33,190 bases of DNA, from contig JANLYO010000121.1 of assembly GCA_031365665.1 (NCBI GenBank), forward strand, positions 1 through 33,190, read 5' to 3'. The notes beneath the pieces are model-generated. The model saw only the letters and a list, made by a program, of their open reading frames with translations. It was not told the DNA's origin and made no database searches. Positions 1 through 8,256 of this stretch are shown here, piece after piece; positions within the stretch are counted from its first letter, which is position 1, and each line of letters begins with the position of its first letter. The translations under genes were made by a program, and so were the position numbers. This stretch comes from JANYCG01 sp031365665 (lineage in GTDB: Bacteria > Pseudomonadota > Gammaproteobacteria > Burkholderiales > Burkholderiaceae_C).

Positions 1-604
1 CACCCATTCACCCAGAGCGTCGTTCAACGACCCAGAGGTCGAGAAACGCCTGCCCTTTGATTTGGCCAAGGCGCGTGCCTTGATGGCCGAGGCCGGTTAT
101 CAGCAGGGTTTTGAGGTGACGCTGGATTGCCCCAACTCAAGCCCGGCCGCCGCAGCCATTTGCACCAGCCTGGCCACGATGTGGGCGCAGATCGGAGTGA
201 AGATTCGGGCCAATCTGATGCCGGTGCCGCTGTTTTACGGCAAGACGGAAAAACTCGACACCTCGCTGTACCTGTTTGGCTGGGCCGGCGCCAGCACCGA
301 CGTGGAGCCGCAACTCACTTCGCTGCTGCGCCAGCGTGCGCCAGGGGGCGTGGGCCACTTCAACTGGGGCAACTACAAAAACCAGAAACTCGAAGACCTG
401 GCGGTCGCGTCCTACAAAGAAACCGACCCGGCCAAACGCGAGCAACTCATCAAGGCCGCCCTGCTGGAGCACAACGAGCAGGTGAACCACATTCCGATGC
501 ACCGCAACGGCATTCCCTGGGCGATGCGCAGCAACGTCACCGCAGTGCATCGGGCGGACAACCGCATGGAATGGCGTTGGATCACGGTGGCGGCGAAGAA
601 CTAA
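1..604 (+). CDS. ABC transporter substrate-binding protein, family 5 (3' end only)
   Basis: About 200 C-terminal residues of a periplasmic solute-binding protein of the SBP_bac_5 (peptide/nickel/opine) type. The reading frame is open from base 2, so the gene starts outside the window. Family-typical stretches are visible: a DLAKAR/LMAEAGY segment for the lobe that packs the substrate, an ICTSLATMWAQIGVKI segment, and a near-terminal HIPMHRNGIPWAMR segment. It would bind a peptide-like solute in the periplasm and deliver it to an ABC permease. No permease gene follows: the next gene is on the other strand, so any transporter partners lie upstream. The solute cannot be read from this fragment. 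Confidence 0.85.
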   Translation, partial: THSPRASFNDPEVEKRLPFDLAKARALMAEAGYQQGFEVTLDCPNSSPAAAAICTSLATMWAQIGVKIRANLMPVPLFYGKTEKLDTSLYLFGWAGASTDVEPQLTSLLRQRAPGGVGHFNWGNYKNQKLEDLAVASYKETDPAKREQLIKAALLEHNEQVNHIPMHRNGIPWAMRSNVTAVHRADNRMEWRWITVAAKN

Positions 605-984
605 AAACCGCCGGGATGGCTGCTGGTTTCTGAAATTGGCACGCATGCCAACAGTTTTCAAATGTTGATACGGGTGTTAATTATAGACGGAAAACTGGCT
701 CTAAAACCGAGATCAATGAAAAAATTAGCACCTAGTCCACGTATTATATGAATAGTTTGCTATTAAAAAAGTAGCAAACGTTTTCTCGAGATCGCTGCTC
801 AATCGCCCGCTGCAACTACCGGGGCAGCAGGCCACCCAAGCGCCCCAGCCATGCGCGCCTGGTTGCGGTGCCATCACAAGCCGGCAAACACCAAATTGAA
901 AAAACCTCCGGCCTGTCGCCAGACGGGAGCTTGGAGGCTGGCGCGGCTCTGGGCAGCCACCTCAAGCTCTGTGACAGCGAAAGA
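605..984. other. intergenic region with AT-rich repeat copy
   Basis: No convincing gene lies in this 380-bp gap between the convergent solute-binding protein and phasin genes. The first half is AT-rich and contains copy A of the dispersed hairpin repeat (listed separately). The second half is GC-rich with no clear coding signal. A weak interrupted stem directly after the stop codon at 602-604 (AACC/GGTT around GCC/GGC) could help end transcription, but it has no T-tract. Confidence 0.6.
715..780 (-). repeat. AT-rich dispersed repeat, copy A
   Basis: Read on the minus strand from 780, it opens with GTTTGCTACTTTTTTAATAG. The 17-nt core at 760-776 (GCTACTTTTTTAATAGC) forms a hairpin whose stem extends to 8 bp (GTTTGCTA/TAGCAAAC). 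It is followed by AAACTATT, an AT-rich stretch, then ACGTGGACTAGGTGC. It aligns without gaps to copies B (25147) and C (30817), and with a small gap to copy D (22092). Confidence 0.75.
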
Positions 985-1506
985 TCAGGCGGCTTTGCGG
1001 GCTTTGCGCACAGCGCGTTTGACCGTCGACACGGTGGCGGCGGCTTGACTGCCCGCAGCAGCTTTGACGAGCTGTGTCGAGCGCAGCTCGATGCGGGCGG
1101 CGACTTTGCTTACGGCAACAGCAGCCGGCACAGCGGCGACGGCCATCTTGGTGAAGGCTTTGTTGCCGGTGGCTTTCTCAAATTTGCCAGCGTTGGCCGC
1201 GACCTGCTGCACACCTTTGGCGGCAAGTTCGACGGCGCGGCTGATGGCCATGTCGGCGCCATCGCTGGAGAGTGTGATGCCTTTGATGTAGATGCCGCTG
1301 ATTTTTTTCTGCGCGGCCAGGGCGTTGTTGCGCACTTCAGCGCTCAGGCTCTTGGCGGATTTCGTCAGTGCCGATTCCCAACGCTGGTTCACCAGGCCAG
1401 CCACGCGCTCGTTGCCCACGCGGTAAGCGTTGACGACGTTTTTGGCGGTGTTGCCGTAGGTTTCGATCAGGTCTTGGGTCACTGAGGACAGATTTTGCGT
1501 GTTCAT
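985..1506 (-). CDS. phasin-like family protein
   Basis: A 173-residue, Ala/Lys/Val-rich, largely helical protein with no signal peptide or membrane segment. The pattern of N-terminal amphipathic helices (LSSVTQDLIETYGNTAKNVV) followed by an Ala-rich helical region and a very basic tail (VKRAVRKARKAA) is what phasins and phasin-like granule-associated proteins show. Such proteins coat polyhydroxyalkanoate granules, and the basic tail could also contact DNA. The ATG at 1504-1506 is chosen because AAGGAA lies about 9 nt upstream; the upstream extension (MCPSLNCEN...) is not protein-like. No PHA genes are nearby, so the function rests on composition only. A histone-like or other coiled protein is the alternative. 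Confidence 0.55.
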   Translation of the reverse strand: MNTQNLSSVTQDLIETYGNTAKNVVNAYRVGNERVAGLVNQRWESALTKSAKSLSAEVRNNALAAQKKISGIYIKGITLSSDGADMAISRAVELAAKGVQQVAANAGKFEKATGNKAFTKMAVAAVPAAVAVSKVAARIELRSTQLVKAAAGSQAAATVSTVKRAVRKARKAA

Positions 1507-1688
1507 GATGTTGTGTTCCTTGCGGGTTGAAAACTGTTGATGAGTTGAATTCTCACAGTTCAAGCTAGGGCACACACCCTAAAAGCCGCATGTTTCCTAG
1601 AGCGGCGCGTCTAGTGAGCCTCCGCACGGGCCCTGGCACAGGCTCTCGCAAAAGCCCGGTGTCGGGTGTGTCGCTGGTGCCGAGCGCC

Positions 1689-3011
1689 TCAACGCTGCGG
1701 CATGTTTTTGTCAGTGAAGCCGAGGCTCACGCTGGCGTCGGCGGGGATGGCGGGCATGGTGCTGTTCCAGTCGATCCAGGCTTGGCGCAAAGCGCTGAAA
1801 CGGGCCGGTTCATATGCTGCCAGATTGGCGCGTTCGCGTTCGTCTTGCGTGAGGTTGAAGAGGTATTCGTTGTCGTCTACCTTGAGGTATTTCCAGTCGC
1901 CATCACGCAAAGCCCTTTGGCTGCGGTGGTTCATGCGCCAATGAAGCGGGCGCTGGAAGCTGTGGCGGGCATCGCGCAACACCGGCAACATGGAGATGCC
2001 GTCGAGTGGATAACGCGTGTCGCCCGCCACGCCTGCGGCGTCCAGCATCGTGGCGGACCAGTCCATCGTCATGCAGAGTTGCGTGCTGCTCCCGCCTGCG
2101 GGTATGGCAGCGGGCCAATGCGCCACCCAGGGCACACGAATGCCGCCTTCGGTCAAGTCCATCTTGCCGCCCACCAGAGGCCAGTTGTCTGAAAACCGCT
2201 CGCCGCCGTTGTCGCTGGTGAAGACCAGCAGGGTGTTGTCGAGTTGTCCGTTGGCGCGCAATGCGGCAACGAGCCAGCCGATGCCTTCGTCCATGTGGTG
2301 GATCATGCGCCGGTAGCTGTGAATGTTGCCGCCATGCAAATGGAAGAGTTTGCCCGTGAGGGATTCAGCCAAGTCGGCGTCGTCGCGGGTCTCCCAGGGC
2401 CAATGCGGCGAGGTGTAGTGCATGCTGAGGAAGAAGGGGGCGTCTTGCCCGGCCATGCGGTTCACATAATCGACCGAGCGTTTTGAGATCAAGTCGGTCA
2501 GGTAACCGCTTTCGTGTTTTTCCTGTTCGCCCTCGTACAGGTCGTGGGCGCCGGTGGACGCGCAATGCGTGAAGTAGTCCACACCGCCCGACATCGGCCC
2601 AAAGAACTCGTCGTAGCCAGATTTCAGCGGCCCAAACGAAGGTGCGTAGCCGAGGTGCCATTTGCCGATCAAGGCGGTGCGGTAGCCGGCTTCTTTGAGC
2701 AGCGACGGCAATGTGGGGTGCTCGGGCGGCAGGCCCAGAACCGTGCTGCCTTTGCTTTTGCTGTTGATGGGCTCCTCTGCCGCGCCCCGCAGGCGGTACT
2801 GGTAACGCGCCGTCATCAGCGCAAAACGGGTGGGCGAGCAGACCGGTGAGTTTGAATAACCTTGCGTGAACCTGATGCCATTTGCGGCGAGCTGGTCGAT
2901 CACTGGCGACACGGGCGCGCGGCCACCGTAACAGCCGAGGTCCGCGTAGCCCAAATCGTCAGCGACGATGAAGATGATGTTGGGGCGGCCGGCCGGCACA
3001 ATGGCCGTCAT
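1689..3011 (-). CDS. arylsulfatase-type sulfatase
   Basis: A 440-residue alkaline-phosphatase-superfamily sulfatase. Visible features are the metal-binding start PNIIFIVADDLGYADLGCYG (Asp18, Asp19) and the Cys-type signature C58-S-P60-T-R62, whose Cys is converted to formylglycine in this family. A GKWHLG motif and a TSDNGG motif also contribute to the active site. No signal peptide is evident, which is unusual for a bacterial sulfatase and suggests a cytoplasmic location. Its ATG (3009-3011) overlaps the tctC stop as ATGA, so it should be translated by coupling with the receptor gene. That pairing suggests the Bug receptor may import the sulfated or related organic anion that the enzyme hydrolyses. 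The substrate is unknown. Confidence 0.9.
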   Translation of the reverse strand: MTAIVPAGRPNIIFIVADDLGYADLGCYGGRAPVSPVIDQLAANGIRFTQGYSNSPVCSPTRFALMTARYQYRLRGAAEEPINSKSKGSTVLGLPPEHPTLPSLLKEAGYRTALIGKWHLGYAPSFGPLKSGYDEFFGPMSGGVDYFTHCASTGAHDLYEGEQEKHESGYLTDLISKRSVDYVNRMAGQDAPFFLSMHYTSPHWPWETRDDADLAESLTGKLFHLHGGNIHSYRRMIHHMDEGIGWLVAALRANGQLDNTLLVFTSDNGGERFSDNWPLVGGKMDLTEGGIRVPWVAHWPAAIPAGGSSTQLCMTMDWSATMLDAAGVAGDTRYPLDGISMLPVLRDARHSFQRPLHWRMNHRSQRALRDGDWKYLKVDDNEYLFNLTQDERERANLAAYEPARFSALRQAWIDWNSTMPAIPADASVSLGFTDKNMPQR

Positions 3012-4018
3012 GATGCGACAAACCCGGTGGCTTTGACCACGCGCGCCCACTGTGCGGAGTCTTCCTTGATCTTCGCCGTGAGTTCCGCGCGGCTGCCACC
3101 TACCGGGTACATGCCCGCAGCGAGCAATTGCGCCCGCACTTCGCGCGACTGCACGGCTTTGTTGAACTCGGCGTGCAGGCGTTCCATCACCGCTTTGGGG
3201 GTTTTAGCCGGTGCCAGGTAAGAGAACCAGCCAGTGGCCTGCAGCTTGGGAAAGCCTTGTTCGATGAGTGTGGGCACATCCGGCATGAAGGGTGAACGCG
3301 TCGCGCCGCTGGTGGCCAGCACTTTGACTTTGCCACTGTTGCGGTGCGCGATGGTGCCGCCCACCACGTCAAAAAACATCAAAATCTGGCCGCCCAGAAT
3401 GTCTTGCCGCGCGCCCGCAGCGCCCCGGTAGGGCACGTGGGTGGCTTTGATGCCCGCAGCTTCGTTGAGCATCTCGATCAAAAAATGGGACGGCGTGCCT
3501 GCGCCATAGGAAGCGATGGAGGCCTTGGCCGGGTTGGCCTTGATCCATTCGATCAACTCCTTGAGGTTGTTGGCGGGCACGGACGGGTGTACGTTCAGCG
3601 CCAGCTCGAAACGCGCCGCCAGGACGATCGGCTCGTAATCTTTGAGTGAATCAAACTTCACGTCTTTGTAGGTGTGCGGGTTCATCGCCAACATGGAAGC
3701 CGTGCCCAGCACCAGGGTGTGTCCGTCAGGCTCGGCAATTTTTGCAGCCTCCATGGCGATGTTGCCATTCGCTCCGGATTTGTGCTCCAGAATCACGATG
3801 CCCAACGAGTCTTTGACGTTCGCTGCAATGGCGCGCGTCAATACGTCCATGGTGCCGCCTGGGGGCACGCCAATCAAGACGCGGATCGGTTTCGCGGGAA
3901 AAGTTTGCGCGGCGCTTGGCGAGGGCAAAACCAGGCTGCCCAGGCTGGCCGCGAGGGCGCCGAGGGTTTGTCTGCGGCTGGCAAGAGGGAGGAGTTTGGG
4001 CGAGAGTTTGGATTTCAT
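3008..4018 (-). CDS. Bug/TctC-family tripartite tricarboxylate receptor
   Basis: A periplasmic receptor of the Bug (TctC) family, which binds small organic anions. These are greatly expanded in Burkholderiales and often lack cognate TctAB membrane genes, as here. The export signal SRRQTLGALAASLG followed by SPSAAQ-TFPAKPIRV has a twin-arginine look. The mature protein begins with the family's FPAKPIRVLIGVPPGG block and carries the GGTMDVLTR and PYRGAAGA segments. I start at ATG 4016-4018 (MKSKLSPK); an in-frame start 36 nt upstream at 4054 is possible and there is no strong ribosome site for either. It is the first gene of a two-gene unit with the sulfatase and is divergent from the monooxygenase gene at 4110. 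Confidence 0.88.
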   Translation of the reverse strand: MKSKLSPKLLPLASRRQTLGALAASLGSLVLPSPSAAQTFPAKPIRVLIGVPPGGTMDVLTRAIAANVKDSLGIVILEHKSGANGNIAMEAAKIAEPDGHTLVLGTASMLAMNPHTYKDVKFDSLKDYEPIVLAARFELALNVHPSVPANNLKELIEWIKANPAKASIASYGAGTPSHFLIEMLNEAAGIKATHVPYRGAAGARQDILGGQILMFFDVVGGTIAHRNSGKVKVLATSGATRSPFMPDVPTLIEQGFPKLQATGWFSYLAPAKTPKAVMERLHAEFNKAVQSREVRAQLLAAGMYPVGGSRAELTAKIKEDSAQWARVVKATGFVAS

Positions 4019-4109
4019 GGTGCAGCCATTTTTGCCGATTCTTCCCTTGTCCATCTCGCGCCGCTAAACTCCGTCATTCAGGAAAACCCTCAAGCAGGAA
4101 AGAACAATC

Positions 4110-4418
4110 ATGATTTTCGTCGTTGCCACCATCGATTTGAACCCCGGAACCCGCGAGGCGTTTCTGGCCGAATTCAAGAAAAACGTGCCCTTGGTGTTGG
4201 CTGAAAACGGCTGCATTGCCTATGCACCGGCGCTTGATGCCGAAACCGGTTTCCCCACGCAGTTCAAGACCGGCCCCAACAGCGTGACCGTGATCGAACA
4301 GTGGGCGAGTGTGGACGCGCTCAAGGCGCACGCCGTTGCGCCGCACATGAGGAGTTACCGCGCGGCGGTGAAGGATTTCGTCAAGAATGTTGAATTGCGC
4401 GTGTTCGACCCGGCGTGA
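4110..4418 (+). CDS. ABM-domain (quinol monooxygenase-like) protein
   Basis: A 102-residue single-domain protein of the antibiotic-biosynthesis-monooxygenase fold (YgiN-like). Typical landmarks are the N-terminal strand MIFVVATIDLNPG, the helix REAFLAEFKKNVPLVLAENGCIAY, the strand VTVIEQWAS and the helix DALKAHAVAPHM. Members act as cofactor-free oxygenases on quinols or as dimeric dioxygenases; the substrate is not predictable. An AGGAAAG ribosome site precedes the ATG. It is divergent from tctC across 91 bp that must hold both promoters. Confidence 0.85.
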   Translation: MIFVVATIDLNPGTREAFLAEFKKNVPLVLAENGCIAYAPALDAETGFPTQFKTGPNSVTVIEQWASVDALKAHAVAPHMRSYRAAVKDFVKNVELRVFDPA

Positions 4419-4488
4419 TGGCGCAGGCTGACCTTGCCCGATTACCTGCGTTGGCGGGCAGGTTTGGTTCCAATTTGGGCAACTACAC

Positions 4489-5403
4489 ATGAGCATTCTC
4501 CCCGTGAGCCTGTTGGCCCCGCCACAGCTGGACGACCCGCGCCCCCTGGTGATTTACCACGGTGGGGGTTGCCCGGATGGCTTTGCAGCGGCGCTCGCGG
4601 CTTGGTTTTTCTACGCTGGCCGCGCAGAATTTGTAGCGGCTGACCATGGCGACATTCATTCGATGGGCGATCTGCCTGACGTGGCAGGCCGAGCTGTGTA
4701 TGTGCTGGATTTTTCGTTCACTGAAGCGATCTTGAAATCGATTGACGAACGCGCCGCGCGTTTGATGCTGCTGGATCACCACCAAAGCGCCGCCGATGCG
4801 CTGGGCGGCTTCACCTGCCGCTGCGGGGCCCTGCATTTCGACATGAAAAAGAGCGGCGCGCGCCTGGCCTGGGAGTTTTTCCAACCCAACCGTGCGTTGC
4901 CGGACTTGGTGCGTTTTGTAGAAGACCGCGACCTGTGGGTCTGGTTGCATCCGCAAAGTGCGCCGTTTCTGGCAGCGCTGGACATGGAAACCCAGACATT
5001 CCAGCGCTGGGCAGATATCGCCAATTTCGGACCGGCCGAAATGGCTGCGTTTTTGGCCCGGGGCCAAGCCATGGACGAAAAGTTCAACAAACTTGCCGAG
5101 GGCATTGCCGAAAGCGCCAAACCTGTCGTTTTCAACGGCGTTGAGGGACTGATGGTCAATGCGCCCAATGTCTTTCACAGCCTCTTGGGCAATGTGTTGA
5201 GCCAGAAAAGCGGCACGTTTGCATTGATCTGGACGGTCCACAAGACTGGCGCCATCAAGGCGGGCCTGCGTTCACAAAAAGGTTTTGACTGCATTCCACT
5301 GGCGCAAAGCATGGGCGGCGGCGGCCACCCGCAAGCCAGCGCGTTCCGCATGGAAGTTGATTTGCTGCCCGAGCTTTTGCGCGGTCGCCTGAACGCGCCC
5401 TGA
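4489..5403 (+). CDS. DHH-family phosphoesterase
   Basis: A 304-residue cytoplasmic phosphoesterase of the DHH/DHHA1 superfamily. Metal-binding positions are visible as H24 with D30 (YHGGGCPDG), D74 (VLDFSF) and the signature D96-H97-H98. The C-terminal DHHA1 domain ends in GGGGHPQASAF. Relatives include RecJ, oligoribonucleases (NrnA) and cyclic-dinucleotide phosphodiesterases; the compact length and the absence of regulatory domains suggest a nanoRNase or a stand-alone phosphoesterase. It lies only 15 bp before the YlqF-like GTPase gene, so the two are probably co-transcribed. Confidence 0.88.
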   Translation: MSILPVSLLAPPQLDDPRPLVIYHGGGCPDGFAAALAAWFFYAGRAEFVAADHGDIHSMGDLPDVAGRAVYVLDFSFTEAILKSIDERAARLMLLDHHQSAADALGGFTCRCGALHFDMKKSGARLAWEFFQPNRALPDLVRFVEDRDLWVWLHPQSAPFLAALDMETQTFQRWADIANFGPAEMAAFLARGQAMDEKFNKLAEGIAESAKPVVFNGVEGLMVNAPNVFHSLLGNVLSQKSGTFALIWTVHKTGAIKAGLRSQKGFDCIPLAQSMGGGGHPQASAFRMEVDLLPELLRGRLNAP

Positions 5404-5418
5404 CAGGCGCCCATAAAC

Positions 5419-6363
5419 GTGGCGATCCAGTGGTTTCCGGGGCACATGCACCTCACCCGCAAGGCCATTGCCGAGCGGATTGGTGAGATTGACGTGGTCA
5501 TTGAGCTGCTGGACGCACGCTTGCCCGGCTCCAGCGCCAACCCGATGCTGGCCGCGTTGACCATTGGCAAACCCACCCTGAAAATCCTCAACAAGCAGGA
5601 TCTGGCGGATGCAACCCAGACAAGCGCTTGGCTGGCGCATTACAACGCACTGCCTGCCACGCAGGCGTTTGGCCTGGACGCCAGCATGAGCGCGCCGGCG
5701 CAGCAATTGCGCCGCGCTTGTATGGCCTTGGCCCCCACGCGCGGCGGCATGAGCAAACCCATGCGGGTGTTGATCTGCGGCATTCCCAATGTCGGCAAAT
5801 CCACACTTATCAACACGCTGACCGGCAAACGCTCTGCCAAAACCGGCGACGAAGCCGGTGTGACACGCTTGACGCAGCGCATCACCTTGGCTGACGGGTT
5901 TTACCTCTTCGACACCCCCGGCGTGTTGTGGCCCAAAATTTCCATTGAACACAGCGGCTACAACCTTGCCGCTAGCGGCGCGATTGGCAAAAATGCCTAC
6001 GAAGAGATCGATGTGGCCTTGGCGGTGCTGGCTTACCTGAAAACGCGTTACGTCGGCCTGCTGGCATTGCGCTACAAATTGTCCGATGCAGTGGACATGG
6101 CCACGATGCCCGAAGAAGACCTGCTCACCGCCATCGCCCGCCAACGCGCGGCGCTTCAGGCCGGCAACAAGGCCAATCTGCAAAAGGCGGCGGAAATTGT
6201 GATCCATGATTTCAGGAGCGGCGCGTTGGGCCACATCACCCTGGAGACCCCCGCCGAGTTTTTGGCCTGGGAAGCGGCTGCGGCGCTGGCCGAGGCAGAC
6301 AAGGCCGCGAAAAAAGAAGCGCAAAAAGCCGGCAAAAAAGCCACGATTGCAAAGCGCAACTGA
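5419..6363 (+). CDS. YlqF/RbgA-like ribosome biogenesis GTPase
   Basis: A 314-residue circularly permuted GTPase. The G4 motif NKQD (58-61) precedes the G1 P-loop GIPNVGKST (121-129) and G3 DTPG (165-168), which is diagnostic of the YlqF/RbgA/YawG class. The N-terminal FPGHMHLTRK block is also family-typical. RbgA promotes late assembly of the 50S subunit in Gram-positive bacteria. The C-terminal tail is Ala/Lys-rich (KKEAQKAGKKATIAKRN), consistent with rRNA contact. Translation starts at GTG 5419. It follows the DHH phosphoesterase gene closely and precedes infA, giving an RNA/translation-themed group. Confidence 0.9.
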   Translation: MAIQWFPGHMHLTRKAIAERIGEIDVVIELLDARLPGSSANPMLAALTIGKPTLKILNKQDLADATQTSAWLAHYNALPATQAFGLDASMSAPAQQLRRACMALAPTRGGMSKPMRVLICGIPNVGKSTLINTLTGKRSAKTGDEAGVTRLTQRITLADGFYLFDTPGVLWPKISIEHSGYNLAASGAIGKNAYEEIDVALAVLAYLKTRYVGLLALRYKLSDAVDMATMPEEDLLTAIARQRAALQAGNKANLQKAAEIVIHDFRSGALGHITLETPAEFLAWEAAAALAEADKAAKKEAQKAGKKATIAKRN

Positions 6364-6429
6364 GGCGAGTTCCGGCGGTGCGACAGCCTCGCCGCAAAAC
6401 TGCCCAACGCGGGAGGCCGCGCCAGAGAC

Positions 6430-6513
6430 TGCGCAATTTTGCCCTGCGAAGTACAATAGTCGGTTGCTCAAAGCAAGCCGATTGCAGATTGTTGCGAATT
6501 TTGGAGAATTGAA
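6430..6513 (+). promoter_or_regulatory. candidate infA promoter and leader
   Basis: A TACAAT hexamer at 6452-6457 is a good -10 box; no strong -35 lies 17 nt upstream. The remaining ~56 nt form a leader ending in GGAG about 8 nt before the GTG start. The 150-bp gap upstream of infA otherwise shows nothing coding. Confidence 0.4.
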
Positions 6514-6759
6514 GTGGCCAAGGAAGAACTGATTGAAATGCGGGGCAAGGTCTCGGAGGTGCTGCCGGACTCGCGTTACCGCGTCACGCTGGAGAACGGC
6601 CACGTGCTGATTGCCTACTCGGGCGGCAAAATGCGCAAGAACCACATCCGCATCATCGCGGGCGACGATGTGTCTCTGGAAATGTCGCCTTACGATCTCT
6701 CCAAAGGCCGCATCATGTTCCGCCACATTGCGGGACGCTCCAGCTTTAACCAAAGTTAA
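6514..6759 (+). CDS. infA: translation initiation factor IF-1
   Basis: An 81-residue S1/OB-fold protein matching IF-1 throughout (AKEELIEMRGKVSEVLPDSRYRV, AYSGGKMRKNHIRIIAGD, LSKGRIMFRH). It binds the 30S A site and works with IF-2 and IF-3 at initiation. It is about 9 residues longer than the 72-residue E. coli protein. Burkholderiales often carry two infA copies, one inside the spc/alpha ribosomal operon and one elsewhere; this isolated, slightly long version is likely the second copy. The start is GTG with GGAG upstream. Confidence 0.95.
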   Translation: MAKEELIEMRGKVSEVLPDSRYRVTLENGHVLIAYSGGKMRKNHIRIIAGDDVSLEMSPYDLSKGRIMFRHIAGRSSFNQS

Positions 6760-6764
6760 GCTGG
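6740..6764 (+). terminator. hairpin across the infA stop codon
   Basis: CCAGC-T-TTAAC, loop CAAA, then GTTAA-GCTGG: ten base pairs with one bulged T, placed exactly over the TAA stop codon. There is no T-tract behind it, so it may be a processing or mRNA-stability structure rather than an intrinsic terminator. Confidence 0.35.
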
Positions 6765-6854
6765 CTCAAGCCCAAGCTGATTTTCAGCAAGAGCAGCGCT
6801 CAGCAAGCCATCTGCAACGCCCCCAATTTAGCCCCGGCACTCGGAAACTGAACT

Positions 6855-7805
6855 GTGACGACCAACGCCGAAACTGCGTTTGAGGTGGTGCCGCGTGACC
6901 TGGCCGCCTACAAAAAAGGCAATACGGGCATCGATTACGTGCACCGGTTTGAATCCGGCAAACCCGGCCCCCACGTGCTCATCAACGCGCTGACGCACGG
7001 CAACGAATTCTGCGGCATGTCCGCCGCAACCCATCTGCTGGACACCGGCGTGCGGCCCCTGATCGGCACACTCACCGTGAGTTTTTCAAATGTGGAGGCT
7101 TACGAAAGTTTCGACCCTTCGAACCCGTTTGAGAGCCGCCAACTGGTGCATAACTTCAACCGCATTTGGTCGAATAGCTGGTTGGATGGCCCAGAAGACA
7201 GCCCGGAGTTGCGCCGCGCACGCCTGATGCGCCCAGTGGTCGCAGCGGCAGACCATATTCTTGATATTCACTCGACCAGCCAGGACGTGGTGCCGTTTTG
7301 GGTTTACAAACCGTTCGAGCGCAACGCGGCGGTGGCGATGGCCATCGGGCAACCTTCAGTGCATATGGTGATGCCCGGCGGCATGAGCTCTGGCGCCCCC
7401 TTGATGGAATACGGCGAACACGGCAAGTCGCCCGAGCAGGGCAGCACCAAAGGCGCGTCGATGGTGGTCGAATGCGGCCAACACTTCAAACGCGCCAGCA
7501 GCGAGCTGGCAACCGCTGTCACCCTGGATTTTCTGGCCCACTTCGGCCTGGTCGCGCCCCAGGCTCCCATCGTGCCAAAACCCGCGCAACTGCGCCTGGA
7601 ATTGCTCCACACCCACGTCATCAAAACCACCGCCTTCGCGCACGTGCGGCCCCTGATTGGCTTTGAGGTGTTTGCCAAAGGCGAGCTGATTTCCACCGAT
7701 GGCGCCGAGGAGGTTCGCGCGCCCTGTGACCACTGCACGGTGATGATGCCTGCGCGCACCGCCATTGTTGGCCGCGAAGGCCTCTACCTTACCCGCCCGA
7801 TCTAG
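6855..7805 (+). CDS. aspartoacylase/succinylglutamate desuccinylase-family hydrolase
   Basis: A 316-residue zinc hydrolase of the AstE/ASPA family (M14-like fold). Zinc ligands are H48 and E51 in the THGNE motif and H139 in ILDIHST. The NFNR box (100-103) is the substrate-binding Arg region, and E206 in VVECGQH fits the catalytic general base. Members remove acyl groups from N-acyl amino acids. The start is GTG at 6855. It follows infA by 95 bp with no other arginine-catabolic (ast) genes near, so a general deacylase role is more likely than the AST pathway. Confidence 0.85.
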   Translation: MTTNAETAFEVVPRDLAAYKKGNTGIDYVHRFESGKPGPHVLINALTHGNEFCGMSAATHLLDTGVRPLIGTLTVSFSNVEAYESFDPSNPFESRQLVHNFNRIWSNSWLDGPEDSPELRRARLMRPVVAAADHILDIHSTSQDVVPFWVYKPFERNAAVAMAIGQPSVHMVMPGGMSSGAPLMEYGEHGKSPEQGSTKGASMVVECGQHFKRASSELATAVTLDFLAHFGLVAPQAPIVPKPAQLRLELLHTHVIKTTAFAHVRPLIGFEVFAKGELISTDGAEEVRAPCDHCTVMMPARTAIVGREGLYLTRPI

Positions 7806-7938
7806 CGCTGGTGGATTGGCTGCGGCGCTGGGTGTTTCGCCATGGGCGAAATTTTTTGGCGCGACACACCAGCTTTACAAAAATCCCCTACCATCCGATG
7901 CAAACAGGACACCTGCAACATCACCCGGAAGGTTCGAT

Positions 7939-8223
7939 ATGACGCGCACAGCTTGGGCCACAGCATTGGCCTTGGGTCTTTTTGGCAGCCTCAGCGGCGT
8001 GGCCTCCGCCACTGGTTTGGCGACTTGCGATTCAGGCTCCAAAAGCGGCTGGCAGCCAGTTGAAAAACTCGAACAGATACTCAAGGAAAAAGGCTTTGTG
8101 GTGCGCCGCGTCAAGGAAGATGGCGGCTGTTATGAGGTATACGCGCTCAACGAAAAAGGCGAGCGCGGTGAATATTATTTTCACCCCGTGACCCTGGCGC
8201 CGGTACCGACCAAAGCACGTTAA
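7939..8223 (+). CDS. PepSY-like secreted protein
   Basis: A 94-residue protein with a clear signal peptide (TRTAWATALALGLFGSLSGVASA) and a short mature domain. It has two cysteines (LATCDSG, GGCYEVY) and the pattern WQPVEKLEQILKEKGFVVRRVK...GCYEVYALNEKGERGEYYFHPVT, which fits the PepSY_2 type of periplasmic domain. The ATG at 7939 is preceded by GGAAGG. It is followed 33 bp later by a cytochrome b561 gene. PepSY-like protein plus b-type cytochrome is a recurrent bacterial pairing, so the two likely act together at the inner membrane. Confidence 0.8.
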   Translation: MTRTAWATALALGLFGSLSGVASATGLATCDSGSKSGWQPVEKLEQILKEKGFVVRRVKEDGGCYEVYALNEKGERGEYYFHPVTLAPVPTKAR

Positions 8224-8256
8224 CTAGCCCGCAGAATCGTGCCGGGCGCCATACCG

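Noticed and set aside
1562..1580. TAGGG-CACACA-CCCTA hairpin as a terminator
   Set aside because: The stem is only 5 bp and no same-strand gene ends properly in front of it with a T-tract behind; it could equally be a binding site in the phasin promoter.
5272..6753. 493-codon minus-strand open frame opposite the YlqF-like GTPase and infA
   Set aside because: It lies entirely opposite two well-supported genes, has a His/Gln/Gly/Arg-rich composition typical of antisense frames in GC-rich DNA, and has no motif.
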